A stretch of 64,000 bases of DNA, from assembly GCA_964006375.1 (NCBI GenBank), contig OZ023269.1, positions 60,832,968 through 60,896,967 on the forward strand. Reading direction: 5' to 3'. Position 1 is the first letter of the stretch, and the number at the start of each line of letters is the position of its first letter. The notes under the pieces are model-generated. The model did no database searches, was not told where the DNA came from, and saw only the letters and a program-made list of their open reading frames with translations. This stretch comes from Tillus elongatus (Eukaryota > Arthropoda > Insecta > Coleoptera > Cleridae). A program made the position numbers and the translations under genes. Below, piece after piece: positions 46,520 to 59,689 of the stretch.

Positions 46520-46632
46520 AAAAAATTAAACCTACGGTGCTCATCTTCGAACTCATCCAAGCCATTGACAAAATCAAGGTAATCTCCAAATTTAGTGAAG
46601 ATCGGTCAAGTATTTTTTGAGTTATCAGTTGG

Positions 46633-46720
<88 letters not shown>

Positions 46721-46870
46721 ATATAAAAATCAAAACCGACCTTGGAGATGGGTTCTAGAGGTCCAAATTCGCGCTTATTTGAAGAAATTTTCCAAAAGTC
46801 TCACCATCGATATCTCTCTATTAGTGAATTTTCTTAATGAAAATTCACTAAAAATAGTTTGAAATTTCAA
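46520..46870. repeat. Dispersed (TA)n repeat with terminal hairpin, copy 3
   Basis: Order: GAACTCATCCAAGCCATT, AGTATTTTTTGAGTTATC, (TA)n 46639-46717, AACATATAAAAATC, GGGTTCTAGAGG, then the hairpin AGTGAATTTTC-TTAAT-GAAAATTCACT (46818-46845). Confidence 0.8.
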
Positions 46871-47569
46871 AATACTTCCTGCTTTTCGCACATTATGTTT
46901 AAATATTTTATTTCCCTCATTTTATTCTAAAAAACTATAAAGATTAAGTTTGTGAAAATTTACCACACGTTTAGTATTCAGTACCAAGATCAGCGATGCT
47001 GATTCCTAAATTGGTACCTTTTCACATTTAGAACAATGCTATTAGAAAAAAACACACCTTTTTATGGTTACCAATTTGGATTGAATGAAGTAAGCAAATG
47101 TGTTTGAGATAGGTACAGTTCCAAACGTGTTCTATGTATATGGAATTTGAATACTCTTAAATGAAGATACATTAATTTTTCAAATAATTTCAATTTTTTG
47201 AATTTTTTTAAAGAAATAATAGAAAGTATTTTAGATATTTAGCAAATAGTTACTAAATACGCATTTTACACCTTTGAAGCCAATATTCTAACCCTTTTTG
47301 GTTTCAGATTTTGTGAATTGATAACTGTAGAAAAAAACGTTTTTTAAAATTGTAGTTTAAGATGTATGTGTCTCACAAAACAAGTTATCTATACTTTATT
47401 TTATTTTATTACAAAAAATTTAACTAACAAAACACATCTTGAAGGAGTTGCAGTTCCTTTTTATTGAAATAGTAAATGCAATTGATTACTGTAGGACATA
47501 CGTGTGCAGTCACGTGGCAAAGATTCTGCAGACATTGTGAAAAGTGGAATAAGAAGTAAAACTAAGAGC
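46871..47569. other. AT-rich non-coding, nothing recognised
   Basis: No ORF above 60 codons and no repeat identified by eye. Confidence 0.5.
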
Positions 47570-47990
47570 TGCCCTAATAAATATTAGCTCAGATTTAGAT
47601 CAAACCGACGAGCTGGAGAAACTATGTCTAAATCATAGACAAACTGATACCTATATGTGTTCATTGCCTTTGTAGACTTGTAAAAACCCTTCAATAATGT
47701 GGATTGGAAAATATTATTTCATACAATGAAGAGAGCATACTATACAATAATCAAAACTAAACGACAAACAAATAGAAATGTTTATGTACCTTGAGGGTGT
47801 TTTAACCGATGATGGTAAATGTGACCACTCTGAAAATGGCGGTGGCAAAGCAACTATTCAATAGTTATTTAACTTAAACCTAAAGAAAATGTTTATAAAG
47901 TCTAATGTTTCATTGTTCTGATGTATGGAGCGGAAAGTTTTCCAACTTTCCGCTAAGGTTTCCACCTTAGACCAATAATTGGTAAAGTGT
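47570..47990 (+). pseudogene. Decayed LINE reverse transcriptase fragment
   Basis: One frame at 47660-47720 reads TYVFIAFVDL, stop, KPFNNVDWKIL, a degenerate RT motif A (FIDF-KAFD-VDW). Further on, YLEGVLTDDGKCD (47793 on) and a late DVWSGK match the end of RTE-like polymerases. Motif C region is deleted. Confidence 0.55.
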
Positions 47991-49690
47991 AGAAGCTATA
48001 GTGAAATTAAAAGAGCTACGGAAAACGAATAGTCATAGTAGCAATGAACAAGGGACATCGCATTTAGACCATAATGATAAAGATTGCATTACATAGTAAT
48101 AATATGAGCATATATACATATATACTGCCGGTTTGGAAAGCTAAAATGTTTTGGAAATAACTGCCAAGCACCCTCTGTTCACGTCGAAAAACTAAGAATT
48201 ATTAGGTTCAATCAAAAGTCGATTGCATGTTGAGACTTTGATGGCGCTTTGATTTAATAGCATTTTTACTATCATAACTTTTATGACTGCTGTATTTACT
48301 ACATTATAAAATTAAAATAATATGACATGTTTACCGATTATTCACTCTTAACCCTTTTAGATAACTAGAAATATTAATCAAAAAGACAATATTTATATAC
48401 AAAACAATTTCGTTAGCTACGTAAAGGTTAATGTACTAGTTAGGTAAATAACAATTTTGTAACAAAAAAAAAGACAAAAATCATCTTGGCGACTTGTTTA
48501 GGCACAACACTTTATTTTTATTTTCACATCGTCAATACGTGTGAAAGTATGTTAACGGTGACAGAAATTTGTTTTTGTTGCAATGGCGTAAAAAGTGTCA
48601 AAAGACATAGAAAATATGATTCGGAAACGAAGATTTTTTTGTCTGTCGGCCTATATGTCTGTTTGTTAATAGGCACGATAACTTTCGAATTAATTGACAA
48701 ATCGTCTTCAAATTTTGTCTACAGTTAGAACCTGATAAACGAATGGTTCCGATTGTTTTTGAGTAAAATCGTACCAAGACGTAGGGGATGAACGAGGATT
48801 GATTTTATGAAAGTTTATTTTTTTAAACACGAGTTGTATAACGTTTCATGTTTTGTTTATTAGAAAACTGTCAATTTCATTACTCATCTAGTATTATATG
48901 ATGAAATTGAAGTAGGGGTTGAATGTGAATATCAAATAAAATACGAGCATACAAAATCAAACCTAAAACTTAAACAAGTGACAGTGATGAAATAATTTGT
49001 TTTAATGATAATATTCATTTATACAAAACATAATAATAATAATAACACTACAGTGGACAAATAGTATATGAATAAACATAAAAGCATAATAAGTAAATAA
49101 AAAAGTGTTTATTTAAGTATAAACTTTAAAATAAATCTAACCGTTTTTAATGAGAACAAAAGATTAAACAAAATCTAATTATTCTTCTCACATAACTATT
49201 ATTTCGGTAAATATTGTAAACGAAAATTTTTACGCGAACCCAGTTTTTATTCTGAAATGTAGAGGGGTATTTTTATTCGTTCCAGGCATTCGTTTTTTTT
49301 TGTAACCTTTTGAAGCGATACAAGTAAAGAGTAAATATAAATAAATATTCAGCAGTCTATTTTAAGACGAGATTTTTACCGGTTCCAGACAAATAATATG
49401 GTCTAAAATAGAAAAACTAACAAGGCCAAGGACAGGTTCTCTTAGTAGTAAGCAAAAACCTAATATGTAGATTTGTCAACATTGCTGGTACCGTATACGT
49501 ATGATACGTGTACCGGAGCAAACACAAAAGGAGTTGTTTTCAACGATTTATGGAGGCGTGTTACACCAAAAAAAAAGTATAAAATAAATCTAATTAATCC
49601 TTACCCCTCTCATGTTGCCTTTAAAGATACTTATTGTTACAAGCTTAATCTGCAAATTAAACATAAAAAACCTAATGATATATCATAGAG
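47991..49690. other. AT-rich non-coding
   Basis: Only a short stretch (48560-48720) resembling 40980-41110. No gene seen. Confidence 0.5.
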
Positions 49691-49737
49691 GCCTGGGTGC
49701 CTTTTCGGTGGGTGGAGGTGACAAAGATAGCTGTGCA

Positions 49738-50060
<323 letters not shown>

Positions 50061-50307
50061 TGTGTTGCATGGAATTGATCAGTTAGATAGCCTGGTATAG
50101 GTTGGTAAATGATATTTTTAAATGTAATTTATACAATTTGCATAATACTCGATCAAGATTACCTGAAAACATAAACATATTTGGTATTTAAACTTGGCTA
50201 TGACCCTTCGAAAAATTCCAAGCTCTGATATGGTAACCTATGCTTTAGCCTGAATGGTATATTATGAGACTTGTACTGTTTAATATTGTTTAGAAGAATG
50301 TTGTTGT

Positions 50308-51949
50308 TTAGTTTTGTGTGGTAGAACTTGTTAGCGAGTGATTAACATAATTTGTTGTTAGAGGCATTTGGAACGGTGTATGTAGACCTCGTATTCTGGT
50401 GTTGCGGTTTTTGTTTAAGATCATTCGGAGGCATTTGTTTGGAAACACTTGTAGTTTTGAAAATTTTGTTGTTGAAATACCACACCAAACTGGGGCTGCA
50501 TAAATCATAACTGGTTTAATGATTGTTTTGTAGATAATTGTTTTGTTTTCAACAGTCAGATTACTGTTTCGGTTATTAAACCGAAACAGTAATCCCTTTA
50601 TTAAAAGGGTACCATATTCTAAGTTGGCCATATAGTTTCTGTATGGTGTTCTCTATGTGTTTTGTGTATGTAAGTCGGCTGTCGAGGATAACTCCAAAAT
50701 ATTTTATGTATGTACTAATTTTTATGTTTTGCTTGTTTATTTCAATAGGTTGGAAAATTTTGGTGTCCTTGAATTTATTTGTAAAGATAATGCCTTCAGA
50801 GTTTTGTGCATTAATTTTTATTTTCCATTTGTCGAATTTTTTTTTTACCATACCTAAGTGTATTTGTACTTGCTTTGAAGCCACAATGGCGCTAAAGGGA
50901 TCTGAATAAATTGCCGTGTCATCGGCGAATAATGCTGTGTTTGTTTTTTGGAACTGTGGTAGGTCGTTTATAAAGATATTGAAAAGTTTAGGGCCAATTA
51001 ACGAACCTTGTAGGACCCCTGCATTAATGTTGCGAACTGTTGATTTTTTGTCGTTAATTAAGACTTGGAATGTTCTGTTTTTGATATAAGAATTAATTAA
51101 TAATATTAGGTAACGGAGGAAGCCATACTGAATAAGTTTATAGAGAAGTCCGTCATGCCATACTGCATCAAAAGTCTTTTGAATGTCTAGCGTTACCATG
51201 GCTGTAGATTTATTTTTGTTAAAATTTGTGGCGATATCATTAACCATTCTTGTAATTTGTTGGACGGTACTATGGTTTTTCCTAAACCCAAATTGCACAT
51301 GTGTTGTAACATAGGCTCTACGTTCAAATTTGTCTAGTCTGTTGGCTATTATTGTTTCAGCGATCTTGCTCAGTGTATTCAAAAGGCTGATGGGCCTGTA
51401 GCTGTTAGGGTTATTATCCTTTTTACCTGGTTTATGAATGGCTATTGTGTTGGCCGTCTTCCATACTTTGAGAAAATACGACAGTCTTATCATGGAGTTT
51501 ATAATAAGGGTCAGTCTCACAATTCCTTTGTTGGTCAAATTTTTGAGAACAGTGTTTTGTATGAAGTCTGGCCCAGGGCATTTGTTGTATTTAGTTCTAT
51601 TTATAGCACTGCGAATTTCCCAGGGTGTCGCCAACCCTAGTTTCCAGGTATCATCAGTTTGGTCTGTATTAACAAATTCTACTACTTTTATTATGTCCCG
51701 TTGTTCATTGATGTGGTTCATGTCCAAGTAATGTGCCCCTTTAAAATGATCGGCTAATATTTCTACCTTTTCTTCGTCGGTTAAAGCAGTGGTGCCGTTA
51801 TAAATTAGGGTCGGTATGGATTTCAAAGGTTTATTATTATTATTAGTGGCTTTCCATAAGCTATTATCTCGTATATTTAATGACTTGAGTATTTGGCTTT
51901 GAATTTGATTAGTGTACAGGGCAATTTCTTCTTTTATTTCTTTAATCAA
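50308..51949 (-). pseudogene. Reverse transcriptase of the Jockey-type LINE
   Basis: Main frame 51949-50576 has KCPGPDFIQN, SYRPISLL, QFGFRKNHST, VTLDIQKTFDAVWHDGL (motif A), GVLQGSLIGP (motif B), FADDTAIYS (motif C) and KYFGVILDSRL. The end (50631-50308) continues in a second frame with NRNSNLTVENK... and MIYAAPVWCG. A frame change near 50600 separates them. Nearly intact RT core, so the copy is not very old. Confidence 0.88.
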
Positions 51950-52102
51950 CCAGTTAAGTGTTGTTTTGTCAGCTGCTAGTCTTAGTTATTGCCACCTTTT
52001 TCTTATGTTGTTTTTATTTTTAATTTTCTGTATAATATTGTCGGGCATTGCAACGTATATGGTTTTACAAGTTTCACAAGGAATATAATTATTAGCAGCA
52101 TA

Positions 52103-52925
52103 CTATATTACCTGTGTAAATTTAACTACCTCCTGTTCAATTTCTTCTGGACTGTTTAAATTTCCGAATAATTGGGTATTCGAATTTATGTACTTTGGAA
52201 ATTCATTCCAGTTGGCGTTTCTGTAGTCATAAATTATTTTGGTTAAGTTACTAGTTTTTTGACGTTTTAGATTAAATAGTACTGGGTTGTGATCGGAGTT
52301 TAGTTCTGCCATAGATTGTATATCTGTATCAATTTGTTGAATATTTTTATTTATTAGAAGATAAATTGTTGACGGAGTGTTGTTGTTAGCGGGAATATGT
52401 GTGGGGGAATCTGGGTAGAGTAGTGAACAGTTATTATTTAATATAAATGCGTTTAGTGTAATACCATTTCTGTTTGATGTAGCACACCCCCATTTTAAGT
52501 TTCTTGAATTAAGGTCATCAAATATTAGTACTTTATTGCTTTTTCTGTAGATTATGTCTATATCATTGACCGTAAAATTATTTTGAGGTCTATTATATAC
52601 CATAGTTAAAACGGTATTGTCCGTAAATATGACACTAAGATTTTCTTGTAATGTACCTGACACAGAGTCCAATTATTCGAAGGGTATTCCTTTTTTAAGG
52701 AGCAATGCAAGGCCACGTCCGTTGTAATTGCTATCCTTTCGTGTGCAAACAATTGTTTATTTTGAATTTATCGGTGCTTTTTAATTTAGTTTCACAAATT
52801 CCCATGACGCTTATATCATCAGTTTTTAAAAAATCGACGAGTTCAGCAATTTTGCCTTTTACGCTATTCGCGTTCCAGAAACATGCTTTTATTCTAATTC
52901 GCGACAAAAATCGATGAACTTTTCG
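52103..52925 (-). pseudogene. APE-type endonuclease domain of the Jockey-type LINE
   Basis: N-terminal part around 52910-52740 reads FWNANSVKGKIAELVDFL and CETKLKS, then a frame change at about 52725 to GRGLALLLKKGI. The rest is open from 52672 to 52103 with YNRPQNNFT, a D-N-like LIFDDLNSRNLKWGC (degraded GDxN motif) and SDHNPVLFNL, the catalytic SDH. Nicks target DNA in family members. Confidence 0.8.
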
Positions 52926-53040
52926 AATTTTTCACTTTCAGTACTACTAAGTTCTAATTGTATATTTAGTTGCCTAACTAAATTTAGCATTTTTTTAATA
53001 TCTCACATATGTTCTAAATTTTTAACTTCTTTTACTAATT

Positions 53041-53118
53041 AGGAGGCTAAGAAGCAGTTAAATAGACGAGTTTAATCAATTGATTAAACTCGTCTATTTA
53101 ACTGCTTATTAGTCTCCT
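53041..53118. repeat. 78-bp near-perfect palindrome at the LINE-LINE junction
   Basis: Symmetric about 53079/53080 (ATCAATTGAT). The inner 28 bp of each arm are perfect; out to 39 bp there are only two mismatches. Each arm is the presumptive 5' end of one of the two LINEs. Confidence 0.95.
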
Positions 53119-53211
53119 TATACAGTTCGCTTCGAACAGGCGTCAGGTATACATCTCTCGGTGCGTGATTTGAAGTGATCGACAGTGTTTGGTTAGTTTT
53201 ACAAGCTAAAA

Positions 53212-54879
53212 ATGTCAAATAAGGAGGCTGAACCCCCTGACAAAGGGAAGCTACCTGACTCAGAGAGGACGGAAATAATGGAGACGGATGATGCAACGGA
53301 TATGGGTGATGATTCGGAGGATGAAAAAGGACAGGTAAAAAGTTTAAAAAAGAAAGACAAACACAGAAAACGTGGAAAATCAGGAAAAGTTGGGGTAAGT
53401 ACACTTAAGCCACTTAAGTTGTTATTATCCAAAGAATTTGAGCAAGTGAAAGAAGGAAATAGTCAGGTAATTAAAACAAATTATAATTTTCGTTCACAAA
53501 ATGAATCGTTGAAATTAAATTTACCAGTATCAAGGGAAAGTATATCTGAATACATTCCGACTGATAAGTCAACTACTGTAAATAAACAAGGTACGTTATC
53601 GGGTCAAAATGTAAACAAACTGGTCACAGAAAATAGAAACGATCAACATTTAAATATTGGAGTAAATAATAGAATAAATAATGTCAATTATAACGGGGAA
53701 AATATAGGGCCCTACTATGTATTCATTCAAAATAAAGAAGGAAATATTGGGAGAGCACATAAAATATCGACAATCAGAATAATTAATAGGCTTATTCCAG
53801 AAATTAGTAATAATATAAAAAGTGTCGTTAGCACGGGTCAAAACAGAATCAGCATCGAACTGGATTCAGCACAAAGCGCTAACACAATGGTAAATAGCAA
53901 AGCACTCTCAGAAAACGGATATGAGGCATTTATACCTAGATATCTTACTTGTAGGCAAGGCGTTATAAGGTCAGTTGATAAGGAAATCAGCGACAGTGAA
54001 TGAAAGGAGTTAATAAAACCTAGATTAGGAGAATTCTTTATAGTTGACGAGGTGAAACGTTTAAATCGCAAAGTTAATATACAGGGGGTCACAAAATTCG
54101 AGCCAACATATTCGGTTTTGGTGACATTTAAAGGCAACAGACTTCCAGAAAAAGTAGTTATTGAGAAGATAATTTATGAAATCACTCCATTTATAAAAAG
54201 GGTGGTACAATGCTTAAAATGTCTTCGTTATGGACATATAAGCAACCAATGCAAAGGCAGGGAAAGATGTCAATACTGTGGGCAAGAACATAAAAACTCT
54301 GAGTGCAAAACTCAAGAGTTACCTGTTTGTGTGAATTGTAAGGGGGAGCATAAAGCGACAGATACAGCGGTGTGCCCAGAGCTTTCTAAGCAAAAAGACT
54401 TGAAAAAAATGATGGGGAACGAAAACATTTCATACCGGGAGGCTGTCCAAAAATATAACACAAGCTATGTGGCAGCCATCAAAGGGTGTAAAGAGAACAT
54501 TCCGAGAAGACGAACACAGAATGACCTACAAACGACAATGACGAACGACAGGCCGACAAGCGCTACAAGTCAGGCAATGGGGCAAAATAATTACCCCAGA
54601 AAACGGGAGTCGACATATCATAACGCGTCAAGCTACAAAACACAAAAAAAATTTCAGTATCCAGGACCACAACGACCTATATCACCACAAAGCCCAATAA
54701 CAAACCCTTATCCTCCCTTATATAATAGTGGCAATGCAGTATTTAAAGATATTATTGATGAAATATGTATCAAAATAACACAAACATTACAAGATATATT
54801 TGGAAATTTACCAGGCAATATAGATATCGGTGAACGGTTGAAAGCTAGTATAGGCACGTTATCAAATATAAATGGCTAA
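53212..54879 (+). pseudogene. ORF1 (gag-like, CCHC zinc knuckles), with one in-frame TGA
   Basis: Starts MSNKEAEPPDKG at 53212. An acidic, low-complexity N-terminus (residues 1-60) and basic stretch (KKKDKHRKRGKSGK) are followed by an RRM-like middle; TGA at 54001-54003 interrupts it, and the same frame continues to 54879 with three zinc knuckles (CLKCLRYGHISNQC, CQYCGQEHKNSEC, CVNCKGEHKATDTAVC). Binds LINE RNA in related elements. The last codons overlap the ORF2 start (ATGGCTAA). Confidence 0.9.
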
Positions 54880-57800
54880 TACAAATTTTATACAATGGAA
54901 CTGTAGGTCATTAATTTCTAATAAGGGTATCCTAGAAAAATATCTGTTCGATAATGAAACTAGCGTGGCTTTACTAAGTGAAACTTGGTTGAAAAACAAC
55001 AGCAAAATTAGGTTTAGTGGATATGATTTAGTCAGAAAAGATAGACAGGATGGATACGGTGGCGTAGCCATCCTAATATCAAATAAATTAAATTATCAGG
55101 TGTTAAGTATTTCCTTACATAATCTTGAATGTGTAGGAATAAAACTAATAATGAAGGATGGCAGAAGTATAAACCTTTTTTCAGTGTATTTACAACCAGG
55201 AAGAATAAGTTCTCAACAGTGGAATAGTTTTTTTGACAACCTTCCTAAACCATTTGTGAGGGGGGGGAGATTTAAATGCTCACAATATAGCTTGGGGTTG
55301 TTCGGATACAGATACAAGTGGGGAAGAGTTGTTAGGATCGATAGAAGACGGCAATTTAATTTTTTTAAATGACGGTACGGAAACTTTACTAAAGAGACCC
55401 AATAGTAGGACCAAGTCAGTTATAGATCTCACTATAGTGTCACCAGAAATCGCACATAAGTTTAACTGGAATGCGCAAAATGTAACCTTAGGGTCCGACC
55501 ATTTTGTTGTATCATTTTCATATTTATATGACATTAATCATGTACAAAATGCAACTAATCATTTTCACTTAGATGACAAAACATCGTGGAACATAAAGCA
55601 AGCTGATTGGGAGCTATTCTCGTACCTAATGGAAAATAAAAGCAGGGAAAATAGTAATATTTCCTATTACGAAATTATAAACAACATTAACGAAGTCTCA
55701 GAAGCAGCTATTCCAAAAAAGAGTATAGGTCCCAATAAGTCGTTTAGGAAAGAATGGTGGAATGACAATTGTAAAAGGGCAATACAAGACCAGAAACAAG
55801 CCATGGATTTACTGCTGCAATCTCCAACCGATACCAACTACTTAAATTACAAACGAACAGCAGCCTTCGCAAAACGGACCATTCTGGAAAGCAAGAAAAT
55901 ATGTTGGAAGAAATTCTGTGAGACCATCAACAAGGACACACCACCAAAAAAAGTGTGGGACAGCATAAAAAGGTTAAAAATACCCAGACACAAAATAAAT
56001 ATCCAAATGTCACTGAACAGAAATTTGAAGAAATTATGGATCATCTTGTGCCGCAACAAGCAGCCGAAAATATTCAATTTAAAACTGAAGATGAAAACCA
56101 TTTTTTGGTCACGAAGTTTTCAATGAGTGAATTTGAAATGGCTCTAAAAGGTAGGAAGAATACCGCTCCTGGAGGAGATGATATATACTATGTCATGCTT
56201 TACAAATTACCACTCTCCAGCAAAATTGAACTTTTAACAATCCTCAATAACATATGGATAACAGAGGAGTTTCCTAGTGATTGGAAAACGTACATATCTG
56301 TTCTTCTCTTAAAACAAAATAGGGATCCACAAGCTCCTAGTTCATATAGAGGAATAATGCTAGGGTCATGTGTTCTAAAAACTTTGTAACGCATGATAAA
56401 AAATCGACTGGAAGCATGGTTAGAACAAGAACACAAACTACCACAAAATCAGTTCGGCTTTCGAAAAGGTTCCTCGACGACGGAAGCTATTGCAGCACTG
56501 GTTTCTGAAATATACATATCATTTTCAAGAAAAAACTCTACGATAGCGTTTTTCACGGACCTCGAAAGTGCTTATGATAAAGTTAACCTCAATATACTAT
56601 ATCATAAAATGAACAAGATAGGCGTACCATCAACTATGTCCAGGAGAATTATTAAATTATACCAGAATCGAACAATAAAGTACAAAGTTGGCAACACTCT
56701 TATTGGGAAAAGAGGTACAAACTTTGGAATACCACAGGGAAGTGCCTTGTCACCACTTCTTTTTCTAATATACTCTTCAGATATCAACAATTACGTGAAA
56801 GAGGCAAAAGTCTTACAGTTTGCCGATGACATCTGTCTATATGTTAACTCCGCGGACATTAAACAAGGTTCACAGAAATTAAAAGGAGCTGTTTTTTCTT
56901 TCCGAAAGTGGACAAATGAGAACGCAATGGAAATGACTAAATCCAAAACTAAAATTTGTTTCTTTAATAGAAAGCAAACAAGTCCAGACAGTATAGTAAT
57001 AAACGAAGACATCTACCCCATTGAAAACTCAGTAAAATATCTTGGTATCATATTAGACAGAAAATTGCTGTGGAAGGAACATTTGGAACTTGCGTTAAAC
57101 AAATCTGAAAAGCGTATCAATATATTAAGAATGATATGCCATAATAACTGGGGAGCGGATCTCGAAACAAGTTTGCTAATTTATAAAAATTATATCAGAC
57201 CCATACTGGACTACGGCGCAATATTTTACGACCAAGCTGGAAAAAACCATCTAAATAAAATAAATAAAGTGCAGAACAAATGCATTAGAACATGCTTAGG
57301 AGCTCTAAAAAGCACACCCATTGTTAGGATGTTAGCGGAGGTATCAAAAATACCAATTGAAATGAGAAGAAAGCTTCTGGCAAACAGATTTATAATTAAA
57401 ATGCATAACAAATGTAGCTATCTCAATGATAACTTATTTCAACTGTACATTCTAGACCTAACTGAGGAATATTGGAAGAAAAAGAAAACACCTCTTATTG
57501 TGGATGAATTTGCCAAATTTTTGGAAAGAAAACCATTTATACATTCGGTACAGGTAAATCCAGTGTTCCAAGTTAAATGGCACATCCTAGATAAAATTAA
57601 GGTAGAGCATATGATTGAATACTCCCAGTACCCTAGCCAGTTTAGAGACCAAATGTTAAAAGAAGACCTGAACAGAATACAAGCGGGATCGTATTTATTA
57701 TACACAGATGGGTCCAAAAATCAAGGATCAGTTGGTTGTGCATATTATGATCCACAGAGAAAAGCGGGAAAACAAATTAAATTAAGGACAGAAATGTCTA

Positions 57801-58558
57801 TATTTTCAGCAGAATGTGTTGCTATACTGGAAGCAATGAAGTACGCCGAATATTGTAACATAGAAAAAGTAATTATTCTTAGCGATAGTAAAGGCGCTCT
57901 ACAGGCTATAGAAAATTTCAGTATCACCACAAAGCAACCAAATTATTTAATAGTAGAGATCGTAAAACTGTATGTACAAGCAAAACAAGCAAATAGAAAA
58001 ATCTGTTTTATATGGGTCAGAGGTCACAGTGGATTAAGCGGTAATGAATCAGCAGATAATATGGCCAGAACGGCGTCAGATAAAATAGAGAACACACAAT
58101 ACATGATACCTCACCGGGATGAGATTCAAAGATATAAAACTCTAATAAGAGAACTTTGGAAGGGGGAGTACCAGAATAGCAACAAGGGTCGTGCTTATAA
58201 GAGTATTGTAGAAGAACCTCCAAGAAAACCTTGGTTTTGCGATTGCCCTTATAATAATAAAATGTTCACAAAAACTATGTGTAGATTACGCTTCAATCAT
58301 GCATTGTTCCCGAGTCATCTATATAAAATAGGTATGAAAGAAAACCCTTTCTGTGATTGTGGCGAATTCGGGGACTTGGAACATGTTCTGTTAGAATGCA
58401 CACTTAAGCAAAGCAAAATCAGTCAATTTGTAAATAAATTATATAGGAATAGTAGTGTTCCAAAGCCTTTCAATTTGTCGCAACTCCTTAGCACTAGAGA
58501 CTTTGACATTTATTTAGATGTATTTAAACACGTGAAAGATATATGTAAAAACATTTGA
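54872..58558 (+). pseudogene. ORF2: endonuclease, reverse transcriptase and RNase H
   Basis: APE endonuclease from 54872 (FIQWNCRSL, LSETWLK, YGGVAILIS; the GDLNAH region at 55260-55290 is frameshifted in a G8 run; catalytic GSDHFVV at ~55495). Second frame change near 55985. RT follows with a TAA at 56387-56389 before MIKNRLEAW; motifs FGFRKGSST, FFTDLESAYDKV, GIPQGSALSP, FADDICLYV. RNase H from about 57700: YTDGSKNQGSVG, ECVAILEAM, SDSKGALQAI, WVRGHSGLSGNESAD. C-terminal zinc end (CDCGEFGDLEHVLLEC). EN-RT-RNase H order is the I group. Confidence 0.92.
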
Positions 58559-58790
58559 TGTAAATCTCGTATACAACGTAGATTAAGTTGACCTATTGTT
58601 TCCCAACCTATATGTATTACCTGACTGTTACCTAAGGCCCACCTGTGCACGTTTTAAAGTTGCTCTGATCGGCCGCAGAGCATGAACCTATGTGTCCATT
58701 GTATATCCCATACATTGTTGGAAAAAAAATTAAAAATAGAAGAAAGTTAAAATATTGAACAAAATAAATGAATAAATAAAATAAATAATG

Positions 58791-59240
58791 TGTAGCAGAA
58801 AAATAGTGCCAACTGATAACAGAATGATATATACATGTGGGTATATATATAGGTATATATAGATGAGTGTATGTAATTACTCTTAGGATTAAGGAATGAG
58901 AGAGGAGTGAAAGTGGATTGAAAGGGATAAAAAGAGGAGTGAAAGGGTGCAAGAGATTATCTATAATAACTTGTAAGTAACAAAATGGTTGGCAAAAGTG
59001 ATATGACACTGAATTTACGCTGATTTGGACCTACACTCACAGTGATGGAAAACTGGGCGAATGGACACTGATTCCGCAGCCAAAATAATAGTGAAATTAA
59101 AAAAAAAAATGAGTCTCCTTATACTTCATTGTTTTGAATTTCAAGGTGTTTACTTACGGGAAAGCTTTGCGCGGCATTTTCCACTCGACTACTCCAAGGA
59201 TTTGTTTTTGGTATCGCCGCCGGTTAGAACATTTTTTGTT
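58791..59240. other. AT-rich non-coding
   Basis: TATA-rich stretch near 58830-58870 (GTATATATATAGGTATATAT) and nothing else recognised. Confidence 0.5.
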
Positions 59241-59440
59241 GCGTTTTCGTCCTAATTTTGTTACTTTTGATTGACGTGAACCATTTTACACTTTACACTA
59301 GGTGGAGTTGACTGGATGGTCTTCTGCACAATTAGCACAAGTTGCGGCTGTTGGTTTAGGTTTTTCACATTCATGTTCCAATGTTCTTCGGCACATTTAA
59401 GGCACTTAAAGTGATTTTTTAGAGAAAATTGCTTAGGGAA
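59240..59440 (-). pseudogene. Zinc-knuckle fragment of a LINE or gag-like ORF1
   Basis: Minus-strand frames give HFKCLKCAEEH, then, after a frame change, ECEKPKPTAATCANCAEDHP. Spacing C-x2-C-x3-H and the following CANCAEDHP repeat are typical for ORF1 proteins of Jockey-like LINEs. Only this short part remains. Confidence 0.6.
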
Positions 59441-59689
59441 TTAAAAAAAATAATCACAAGCACTACGGGAAAAGTCTACAACTGTATTATATGGAACGGT
59501 TTCACTAAGTTAGAGCAAGAACAAACAACCAGATATGCTATTCAAATTGAATTAGGTCTTAAAACTTGCATCTCCTTTTTATCAAATTATTTTTTATACA
59601 AAAACAGGCTAAAAAATTCATCGGAATAACAACAATCAGATTAGATAACTATAAAGTGAAATGAGACAAAAAAATTGATAAAAAGTAAA

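Larger units (their letters stand above)
50200..53050 (-). mobile_element. Jockey-type LINE, decayed, no ORF1
   Basis: Read from 53050 leftward it has an APE endonuclease, then reverse transcriptase, and no RNase H; both are broken by frame changes. The 3' end lies near 50200, the exact tail is unclear. The 5' end sits in a palindrome shared with the next LINE. No gag-like first ORF is found. Confidence 0.8.
53080..58790 (+). mobile_element. I-group LINE with RNase H, near full length but inactive
   Basis: 5' UTR from about 53080, ORF1 (zinc-knuckle protein), ORF2 (endonuclease, reverse transcriptase, RNase H, zinc-type C-terminus), 3' UTR and an A-rich tail (AATAAATGAATAAATAAAAT near 58765). 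Lesions: one TGA in ORF1, two frame changes and one TAA in ORF2. Confidence 0.88.
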
